Part shown: positions 55,841-64,000 of the stretch, one piece after another
Layout of the letters: every line of letters starts with the position of its first letter
Position numbering within the stretch: position 1 is the stretch's first letter
Source: Gentiana macrophylla
Taxonomy: Eukaryota > Streptophyta > Magnoliopsida > Gentianales > Gentianaceae
Length of the DNA stretch: 64,000 bases
Direction: 5' to 3'
NCBI GenBank assembly: GCA_026214975.1
Contig: CM047807.1
Location: 70,039,824 to 70,103,823, forward strand
Notes under the pieces: model-generated
Told to the model about the DNA's origin: nothing
Databases searched by the model: none
The model's input: only the letters and a program-made list of their open reading frames with translations
Made by a program: the position numbers and the translations under genes

Positions 55841-57190
55841 CTAGAACGTACCTGGTAATTCCACAAAATTTGGGAACTCAGTGATCATATCGTCCTCAAC
55901 TTCCCAAGTAGCTTCATCCGGTGAATGATTGCTCCATTGCACCAAAACCAAATGAATCAGCCGTTTCTTGACCATATTTTCCTTCCGGTCCAGAATTCTG
56001 ATCGGTTTCTCATCATAAGCTAGATTATCTTGAAGAAATTCCGGATCAACTGTGGTTTCAACATCCGTCTTGGTCAAACACTTCTTCATCATCGAAACAT
56101 GAAACACGTTGTGGACTCTTGACATTGATTCTGGTAGTTTAAGCTTATAAGCCAAAGGTCCAATTCTTTCCAGAATCTGAAAGGTCCAACATACCTCGGG
56201 CTTAGCTTTCTCTTTTGTCCAAAACGTTTAACTCCTTTCATTGGTGAAGCTCGTAGATAAACTCTTTCACCGACTTCATTCTCGAGAGGTCTTCTTCTAA
56301 CATCTGCCCAACTTTTCTGCCTATCTTGAGCTACTTTCAGATTCTTCTTAACTAACTGAACTCTCTCTTTAGCCTGTTCAACCAATTCTGGCCTGGTGAC
56401 TTGTCTTTCCCCGACTTCATCCCAAAACAGAGGCGTTCTACATCTTCTTCCATGCAAAGCTTCAAATGGTGGCATGCCTATACTTTCATGGTAACTATTG
56501 TTGTAGGCAAACTCCGCTACAGGTAGGTAGTCATCCCATGATCCTCCTACTTCCAAAACACAAGCTCTCAACATATCTTCAAGTGTTTGGATGGTTCTTT
56601 CAGACTGCCCATCCGTCTGAGGATGAAAGGCCGTACTCAAATCCAACCTCGTAGCAAAAGCTTGCTGCAAACCTTTCCAAAACCGGCTAATGAACCGGCT
56701 ATCTCGATCCAAGACTATAGATATAGACACTCCGTGTAACTTCACTATATTATCCAAGAATAGTGTGGTCATCTTCTTCAAGGGCATATCAACCTTAAAC
56801 AGTAAGAAATGAGCAGATTTGGTCAATCTATCCACGATCACCCAAATCGCAACTTGTCCACCTATTGTCTTAGGTAAACCGGTGATGAAATCCATCGTGA
56901 TCTTATCCCATTTCAATTCAGGGATATCCAATGGCTTAAGCATTCCTCCAGGTCTTCTATGCTCTGCTTTAACTTTCTGGAAAATATCACACTCTGCTAC
57001 GAACTTAGCTATTTCCAGTTTCATCGAGGGCCACCAAAACTTTTCCTTAAAGTCTCTATACATTTTAGTAGCTCCTGGATGAACCACGAATGCAATCCTA
57101 TGTGCCTTTTCCATAACCTTTGCCTTAGATTGCCGATATTAGGCACACACAAACGATCCTGGTACCACATATTCCCATTCTTATCTAACA
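55841..57190 (-). pseudogene. Element D2 integrase and chromodomain
   Basis: On -: HRIAFVVHPGATKMYRDFKE and FVAECDIFQKVK, so the last zinc Cys is Phe (Cys in D1). KITMDFITGLP, SIVLDRDSRFISRFWK and FHPQTDGQSERTIQTLEDML retain the three catalytic acids. A one-base deletion near 56,181 breaks the frame before AYKLKLPESMSRVHNVFHVS. The chromodomain-like tail QWSNHSPDEATWEVEDDM is intact. This is the better preserved integrase of the two D copies. Confidence 0.9.
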
Positions 57191-57209
57191 CATAACCCAC
57201 TGTAGTCTT

Positions 57210-59020
57210 TTATTTTGCAACACGCTTTAAATAAACTAGAATTGGATCTTCATCTTGTTTTTCCCGAATATCAACCATCAACTCTGATCTTGCTAACAAC
57301 GGTTCCACAAACTGTTGGTCTTCAATCTGATCAAAACTCTGGATTTTCAGCCCATCTAACCTTTCTTCCACATCTTCTACACTTGGAACTGCAAACACTG
57401 GTTTTCTACTCAACGCATTAGCCACAACGTTGGCTTTATGGTACTGAATATCCAAGTCGTAAACCTTCACAAACTCTAACCATCTCCTCTACCTCATATT
57501 CAGATTCTCTTGGGTAAAGAAATATTTCAAACTCTTGTGGTCGGTGAAGATCCTAGCCTTAACTCTATACAAGTAGTGCCTCCAAATCTTTAAGGCAAAC
57601 ACTACCGCTGCCAACTCTAGATAATGTGTTGGGTAATTCTTCTCATGCACTTTCAACAGTCTAGATGCATAGGCAATGACTTTACCTCCCTGCATTAACA
57701 CACAACCTAAACCCTGTCCCGAAGCATCCGTGTAAACTTCGTAATTATCAAAGATCTCTGGAACTGCCAAAACTGGGGATGTAGTCAACTTCCCCTTCAA
57801 TGCCAGAAAAGCATCTTCACACTCACTGGTCCACTCAAAATTTACATTCTTTTGAGTGATCCGGGTAAGTGGTGTAGCTATTTTTGAGAAGTCCTGTACG
57901 AACTTCTTATATTAGCCAGCCAAACCGAGAAAACTTCTAACCTCTGAAACTGTAGTCGGTCTAGACCACTTCTCCACTGCTTCGATCTTCGCTGGATCAG
58001 CTTTAATGCCATCTCCAGAAATGACATGACCCAAGAAACTAACTTGATCCAACCAAAAGTCGCGCTTTGAGAACTTAGCATACATCTGGTTCTTTTTCAA
58101 GGTATCCAACACTATCCTTAGGTGTTCCTCATGTTCTCTCTCATCCTTCGAGTATACTAGGATGTCATCTATGAACACTATCACAATCTTGTCCAAGTAT
58201 TGCATGAAAACATGCTGCTTTAATTCAATAAATGCAGATGGAGCATTAGTGAGTCCAAAAGGCATAACTAGGAACTCATAATGTCCATACCTCGTACTGA
58301 AAGCTGTCTTTGGTATGTCCGCTACCTTGATTTTCAACTGATGATAACTTGACCTAAGCTCAATCTTAGAAAATACCCTCTTGCCTTGCAACTGATTGAA
58401 CAAATCATCAATCCTCGGTAAAAGATACTTATTCTTGATGGTAAGATTGTTCAAGGCACTGTAGTCTATACACATCCTCATGCTTTCATATTTCTTCTTG
58501 AGAAAAAACACTGGTGCTCCCGATGGCGAAGTACTAGGCTGAATTATATTCCTTTCAAGAATATCCTTAAGTTGAGCTTTCAATTCCATCAATTCAGCCG
58601 GTGCCATTCTATAGGGTTCCTTAGCAACTGGTGCCGCTCCGGGTACCAACTTGATTTCAAACTCTGTCTCCCTATCTGGCATGTTTCCGGTAAATCTTCT
58701 GGAAACACATCAGGGTACTCTCTTACCACAGGGGTTTCCTCTAACTTAGGCTTAACTTGTTCCACCTCCACTGCGTACAACAAGTAGCCTTCACAACCTT
58801 GCTGACAAGCTCTTATCGCCTTAAGTGCTGAAATAATTGGAAGACACTTCTTACTAGGCTTGTATACATTACCCTGATAAGTCTTATATGATTTCCTAGG
58901 TACTTTAAATGTCACTCTCTTTTCTCTACAATCCAAGTGAACAAAATTCTCGGATAGCCAATCTATTCCAAGAATTACATCGAAATCCAAAAAGTCCAAA
59001 ACCGTAAAGTCACTTTGCAA
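57210..59020 (-). pseudogene. Element D2 reverse transcriptase and RNase H
   Basis: On -: [20 protein letters not shown] to a frameshift near 58,683 (DLPETCQIG versus [10 protein letters not shown] of D1), then [35 protein letters not shown] and [21 protein letters not shown] stop near 57,913 precedes the RNase H part, which reads [40 protein letters not shown] and [20 protein letters not shown] to 57,210. Confidence 0.92.
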
Positions 59021-60690
59021 TGATACGTTCCTACTCGCACAACCACTTGAGGCATCAACTTAGCTACCTTAGTCACTTTTCCTAAAGGTGTTGTTATTTT
59101 CAATGTGTTTCTTTAGGTCTCCTGTGGTAAATTAAGCTTCTTAGCTATCTTTGTTGACACAAAGGTATTAGACGCTCCCTTATCAAACAATGCCGTAACT
59201 GCTAAGTTGTCTAATATTATTGTACCTCAAATAACATTATCATCTGGTTCAGCCATCTCAGCATCCATTGAAAACACTTGAACTGGGCGACTTGGGCCGC
59301 CTTTCTTATTTCCTTGCTTCTGATTACTCGAGCTCCCCTTTGTCAGACACGTTCTCGCAAAATGTCCCAGTTCTCTGCAGTAGTAGCAGCCTTATGTACT
59401 AGCCTTACACTTGCCTGAGTGGTTCCTATTGCACTTAGAGCAAAAAGGTGCTCTGGTTGGAGGTTTACTTGCTGTAGGGGCAGTCGTCTTCTTAGCATTA
59501 TGCTGCGGTGCTCCTCGGTTATTCCCTTGACATGTTCCAAAACTTCTCTTGTTTCAAATAACCACGGTGGCCTTCTTTCTGAATGTCTCAACCTCCAAGG
59601 CTTTGTTCAGAAGTTCAGCCATATTCTTGGCTGTGACACCCAACATCCCAGATTGTATTTCATAGGACAATCCTTCTATGTATAGTGCCATCTTCTTCTC
59701 TTTGACCTTCATAAGCTCGGGGTAAAACCTTACCAACTCATTAAACCTGTTGGTGTGTTGAGATACCATCAAATAATAACCCTGCTTAAGCTTTAAGAAC
59801 TGACTTGCCTTGTCTCCCTGCACTGTTGCTGGGAAATACTCATTGTAAAACATAGCCTTGAAGCTTTCCCAGTCTGTCACTTTCCCGTTTCTGCTCTTTA
59901 TAGAATCAATCCAAGCTTCAGCTGCACCCAAAAGAAATCTAACTGCCAACTGGGCCATCTCAGATTCGGGAATATTTATGTTCCTACAAGCTTTCTCAAA
60001 ACTTCTTAACCATTCCTCAGCCTTTGAATGTTCCACATTCCCAAAGAAGTCTTGAACTCTGTTCCTTCTTAGTCTCGTGTACCAATCAACTGGTGGTGCT
60101 TGTTGGAAAACCGGTCTAACTGGTGGAACTGGTTGGTATCCAAAAGGTATCTCTTGCTGGTAAGACTGTTGCTGGTTTGGTGGTGGTTGATAGAAACCGT
60201 AGGGTGGGTAACCAATGCTTTGTTGATTGTCAAAAAGGGGTGAAGAAGGAGGTATAGTAGGTCGAGGAGTGTGACCTACTGAGAGAGGGGTAAAAGTCCG
60301 TGTTGCTTTGGTGATGAAACACCGTGGTGGAGAAGGGTGACTTACTGGTGGCGGATAAACACTTATAGGTGGAGAGTAAATGTTGGTTACTGGAGGTGGT
60401 AGACTGATTGGTGGAATGTCTCCTATTATAGTGACACGAATAGGGGTTTCCCCAAGTTCTCCATAGATGTAGTTGTACCTTTGTTGAGGTCGTGGCATAG
60501 GATGCCGATGTGGTCGTGGTGACAGGCTCTGCTGAGATTACGGTGTGGAGGTCACAGTATGAGGGGGTGGAGTGGGGCTCGGATGAGGTGAAGGATTCTG
60601 CCTCACAAAGCTGCCTCCCACTACCGGTTTCGGACTCTCATGACGTACTCCTGACGCTTCTGCACCCGCTCCGGTTCTAGTGAACACCAT
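59021..60690 (-). pseudogene. Element D2 gag and protease
   Basis: On -: ATG at 60,688-60,690 opens MVFTRTGAGAEASGVRHESP. A TAA at 60,538-60,540 stands where D1 has CAA. The frame reopens and runs to 59,554 (SFEKACRNINIPESEMAQLA, YIEGLSYEIQSGMLGVTAKN). The knuckle region (CKCNRNH-like and ARTC) is in shifted frames with one Cys lost. The protease again reads ALFDKGAS, the same Ser/Thr-to-Lys change as D1, and the same frameshift separates it from RT. Confidence 0.9.
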
Positions 60691-60788
60691 CCTGATGATC
60701 AAAGAAAACCTAGACGTTACTAAGAGGTCTAAAGAATGCTTATCTTAAAAGAAAAGAAGCCTAAATGACGCTTCTCTGTGATACCAAC

Positions 60789-63010
60789 TGTAACGCCCTG
60801 TTCTCGGACACCGAGTCCTTATCCGGAAAAAAGGAACGTTCAACACGTATAAAATAAAATTAATTTCACTTTATACGTAAGCCTCTACTACGCCGTATCA
60901 AATTAAAGCAAACGGAAGCAAAAAGACTAGGGTAACTTTTTTTCTCAAATAACCAAGAATAGAAACTCGACATCTAAGGATTGAAATGTAACATTATTAC
61001 ATTGGAAAGAAACCAACGAAAACCAAAGATACGAATACTCTAAAAACTAAGATGTAAATACAAAGTTTCCAACAATAATCCAAGTCTAAAGTATAAATAA
61101 AATATAAATAACCAAGGTCTTCAATTCCGGCGTCCTCAAACGTCGTCATCAAAGTCCTCCTCGAACTCCTGGGTTACCTGTTCATCTTCTCTCCCCCAAA
61201 CACATAAATAAACTTGCATTTGAGGTAAGTACAATGTACGTAGTATGAAGTAGAAGCTACCATTCAACTAAGGCTGTTTAACCAGTTTTATCGTAAGGAT
61301 TATCTTTTTGAGACCGACTCAATCTTAGGTTCATTCCATGTCTATCAACACGTCATGACTATACGTTTTTAACTTAGCTTATCTTGGTTACATCGTTACT
61401 CAAGGGCACTATGCATGATGAAAATTCCACCACTAGATGTACTTGCCAACTACGGTGAATAGCACCGATAGACCCAGGATCTCCCCGGTATGCGTATACG
61501 TTTGGCGAATTTCCGCCACTGCCATTCAGCCGTTTATAGGCCAGCCGCGTTGTTCGCTTTTACTGAACGTATCACATCGCCGATATGAATCAGTGCATAA
61601 CTTAGAATAAGTGAAGTTTCATCTTTTACTACACTTATGTAATTATTATTGTGAATTAACTAGCCACCTAAGTGTTTTCAAAGTAAAACTCACCTTAACA
61701 ACTCTACTCTCTCACTTAAACAGCTAGACATCACGTCCTAACAAATACACAGACATTGATGAACTCTAGTTCCTCAAAGCACAAGCCCTTTCATGTCTTT
61801 CCGACGGTCCTGAACTTCAACTCCCTTTAATAGTACGTCCGGTGCCGGAACCAAATGCATCAGAACTCAATCGGTGCTTGTTTGTGTTTAATTAAGGTTG
61901 TTAGATCAAAGGATTAACATGTGAAACTCATTGCATGATTTAAAACCACTTTTTGCCTATAAATGTGGTCCAAAGCGCCAAAGATCGGGTTCAAGCATCG
62001 CACCGAGCCTCAGACGGAAAACTCAGAATCGCTTCTTCCAAAGGCGCCAAAGATCGGTCTCGTGTGCCCAAGATCAGGGCTCCAGCACCAAAGACAGGGT
62101 CCAAAGCGCCGTACCAACACTCTGAATGTGAATTTCGGTTTCTGGACCTCCAGTACGTCCGCACCTAGCGCGGGCACTCCCCAAAAACTTAGTTTTTGAA
62201 CCCTAATCGACCCCTAATCATTCCCAACTCATTCAACATCAATATTCTCAGAAAAAATAGCAGAAAAACTTGTCTTTTACAGGACCGTAACATCCTATGA
62301 TTTCTAACCAACTTGTAGCATGAATTCTAGCATCCAAACAACACCCAAATCATAACTTAAATCCTATAAACCATAATCATAGGTGTAGGAAGACCTTCTT
62401 ACCTTTAGCAAGCTATTCCAAATTCAAAACTCAGGAAAAAGCAAAGCGTGAAGAAAAGCGATCCTTTTCTCAGTAAAACATGTGTGATAAATCCAACTCA
62501 GATTAGCTTCGATCACACGCTTCTAAACATACAGCACTACAAATTGATGAGTTTGAATCCATCAAACTCAAACAAGAACAAACTAGGGCTCAAACATACC
62601 TTGATAAAGCTCCAACTTTCTGGTATTGAATCGAAAATCTCTTCACGACGATTCCGTTGCTCTACTCTGATATGAAAATGATTCGGTAACGCTTTAGATA
62701 ATTGACGAACTCTCCTAGCCCCTTTTCTCTTCTCAATTGCGCAGAGAAAGAAGTAGGAGAAATTCTGAATACTGATTAGGTTATGGAGAAATCTGAATAT
62801 ATTTTCCTTAATTATATTTTCCAATTACTCTCTTTTTCATTAACTACCCTTAATTACCAATAAATTCAGAATTTTCCTTAATTATATATACATACAAATT
62901 TTCAAAATTATATGTGTATATTTATCACATACTTAACTCCAATAAAAGAAACAAAAAAATTTTGCTTTATGCAAAACGACACGCCCATCTTTCCAAAACG
63001 GAATATTACA
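60789..63010 (-). repeat. Element D LTR-c (outer right)
   Basis: A 2,222-bp LTR from TGTAACGCCCTG to GGAATATTACA. Its array region (61,965-62,175) is strikingly different from LTR-a and LTR-b: repeated GCGCCAAAGATCGG phrases replace GGTGCGCCCGCACC-type units. Flanked on the right by AAAAT. Confidence 0.9.
61965..62175. promoter_or_regulatory. Divergent short-repeat array in LTR-c
   Basis: GCGCCAAAGATCGG appears twice (about 61,976 and 62,045), with partial copies (CCCAAGATCAGGG, CACCAAAGACAGGG, CCAAAGCGCC). It occupies the same position as the GTGCGCC/GCACC array of LTR-a (38,805-38,985) and LTR-b (54,816-54,990). Regulatory role is inferred from position only. Confidence 0.4.
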
Positions 63011-63305
63011 AAAATAATTGTTCATTGAATAGCCCTGGCTTGGAGGGCTTCAGAATTCCCTAAATTTTAGTATGATTAATCTCTTAGAATCATGAAGTCA
63101 AGGAGCATAACATCATGATCGGAAGCTGCAAGTCGTCGTCAATATCATCGTTTATAGTATCTCTATGTTCTGGAAGTTTCGCTCTGAAAATTCGATAATC
63201 GCCTGCAGGTACTTGTAGCTTAGAGCTTTCCTTCAATTGCTAAAATTCAAGTATTCTCAAGTTTTTTGTTTTCTTACTCTCTCTATATGTTTGTTTGTTT
63301 TTTCT
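63011..63305. other. Right flank of element D array
   Basis: Genomic flank starting AAAAT. No exon was confidently recognised. T-rich sequence near 63,255-63,305 could be an intron. Confidence 0.35.
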
Positions 63306-63459
63306 TGTGTTTTGGGGTGTTTTTCTTTTTCTTTTTTCTATAACTAGAGAAATTATCTAAAGGACATGATTTTGCGTTTGTTTTTTGATTGTGTTTTGGG
63401 GTGTTTTTCTTTTTCTTTTTTCTATAACTAGAGAAATTATCTAAAGGACATGATTTTGC
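63306..63459. repeat. Perfect 70-bp direct repeat
   Basis: TGTGTTTTGGGGTG through GACATGATTTTGC occurs at 63,306-63,375 and again at 63,390-63,459 with a 14-nt spacer. I saw no mismatch, so the duplication is recent or an assembly artefact. Confidence 0.9.
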
Positions 63460-63890
63460 AAAAATTGGTTACTATTGGGGGATAATTTGCAATTTAGACT
63501 CTATTGTCCTTCCTCGGTGTGAAATGTTTTATGTTCCAATGTGTCTTAACTTCATCGCATCCAGACGTCATGTCTAGTCACTTATTTCATCCAGTTTTAT
63601 CGCGTCTTATAATTTGTGTTCAATAAAGCGTATGTATTTGGTGCCTGGTGGCTGCGCAGACTCGCACCGGATGTATTTGGTGTTCAATAAACGAGGTTGG
63701 ATGAGTTGCAGCCACCAATTGTGCTGTAGGAATATGTGAATCATGGTGGGGTGATTTTCAGTCCAGGCTCTTCAGGCTGTGATTATGTATGCACCTGATG
63801 CAATGTTGCGAAAGAAAACATTTGCTGCATTCAAACAAGTTTGTTGTGTGCCTTTTGCATTCAATATTCTGTGCTGCGAAAAGCAAGATA
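63460..63890. other. Non-coding flank
   Basis: Includes the near-repeated phrase ATGTATTTGGTG (63,631 and 63,670) with TTCAATAAA nearby in both. Possibly an intron of the translocator-like gene. Confidence 0.3.
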
Positions 63891-63891
63891 T

Positions 63892-63991
63892 TGTCACCCC
63901 TATTAACTTGTTTGGGTATGGAGTGGCTTTCTTAGGGGTGGCTTATTTTTCAATATTAGGAGATACTACGACAGGACTAACTCCTAAGTGA
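63892..63991 (+). CDS. Partial exon similar to plant sugar-phosphate/phosphate translocator C-terminus
   Basis: The peptide DIVTPINLFGYGVAFLGVAYF closely resembles the C-terminal transmembrane segment of plant triose-phosphate/nucleotide-sugar translocator-like (DMT family) proteins, which typically continue YNHxKLQALK (from memory). It follows a possible 3' splice site (GCAAG at 63,887-63,891). After GVAYF the sequence instead reads SILGDTTTGLTPK and stops, so it is either a truncated gene fragment or an exon with an altered end. The window ends before the downstream context can be checked. Confidence 0.4.
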
Positions 63992-64000
63992 ATCCCACAA

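Larger units (their letters stand above)
37652..63010 (-). mobile_element. Element D: Tekay/Del-type chromovirus in LTR-I-LTR-I-LTR array
   Basis: Three LTRs (a: 37,652-39,135 plus 48,114-48,778; b: 53,658-55,805; c: 60,789-63,010) alternate with two internal regions (D1: 48,779-53,657; D2: 55,806-60,788), all in the same orientation. The outer flanks are AACAT (37,647-37,651) and AAAAT (63,011-63,015), a duplication with one mismatch, so the array behaves as one insertion. The coding order on - is gag, protease, RT, RNase H, integrase and chromodomain. Both copies are defective. Confidence 0.9.

Noticed and set aside
61931..62199. Three overlapping plus-strand frames in LTR-c as a small gene
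   Set aside because: They overlap the short-repeat array, have no counterpart in LTR-a or LTR-b, and show no domain.

Overview
The window looks like a repeat-dense stretch of a plant nuclear genome, most likely a eudicot. The evidence is Athila-type and Tekay/Del-type Ty3/gypsy retrotransposons, a Mutator-like element (MULE) carrying an Ulp1-like protease gene, plant-style GT..AG introns, AT-rich spacers and a tRNA-derived SINE-like insertion. There are no bacterial features. The only possible host gene is a short exon-like piece at the right edge resembling the C-terminus of a plant sugar-phosphate/phosphate translocator. The species cannot be named from the sequence.

Layout. (1) About 1-8,700: a decayed MULE with two convergent genes, an Ulp1-like gene on + (its 5' end lies left of the window) and a MuDR-type transposase on -. 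It is strewn with an ATGTCACTGCA-type short repeat. (2) 8,700-10,100: AT-rich spacer with a candidate SINE (9,423-9,578) and the left part of a CACTA-like subterminal-repeat block. (3) 10,101-36,548: an Athila element (B) flanked by a CAAGA duplication. Its 5' LTR end, PBS and gag start have been replaced by a Tekay-like fragment (F). A second Athila element (A, 11,629-23,059, duplication AACAC) is inserted in the F gag, and a solo LTR (32,032-34,227, duplication TTTAG) is inserted in the B 3' region. (4) 36,549-37,651: the rest of the CACTA-like block and a MITE. (5) 37,652-63,010: a chromovirus (D, minus strand) arranged LTR-internal-LTR-internal-LTR. The first LTR is split by a non-coding copia-like element (E, 39,136-48,108, duplication CAAAC). 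(6) 63,011-64,000: flank with a perfect 70-bp duplication and the translocator-like fragment.

Order of events from nesting: B entered the CACTA-like repeat; F replaced part of B; A entered F; the solo-LTR parent entered B independently. In the D locus a single insertion was duplicated by unequal LTR-LTR exchange, and E then inserted in LTR-a, because LTR-b and LTR-c keep the empty site. Every pol or transposase gene is broken by frameshifts, stops, deletions or lost catalytic residues, so any new movement would need enzymes supplied from elsewhere.

Most interesting signals: the mosaic middle LTR of the D array; family-specific palindromic arrays in the LTRs that differ far more than the surrounding LTR; conserved RNA-like hairpins in the Athila 3' regions with apparent compensatory changes; and the dispersed repeat of the MULE. 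All identities and boundaries were judged by eye; no alignment or database search was run.
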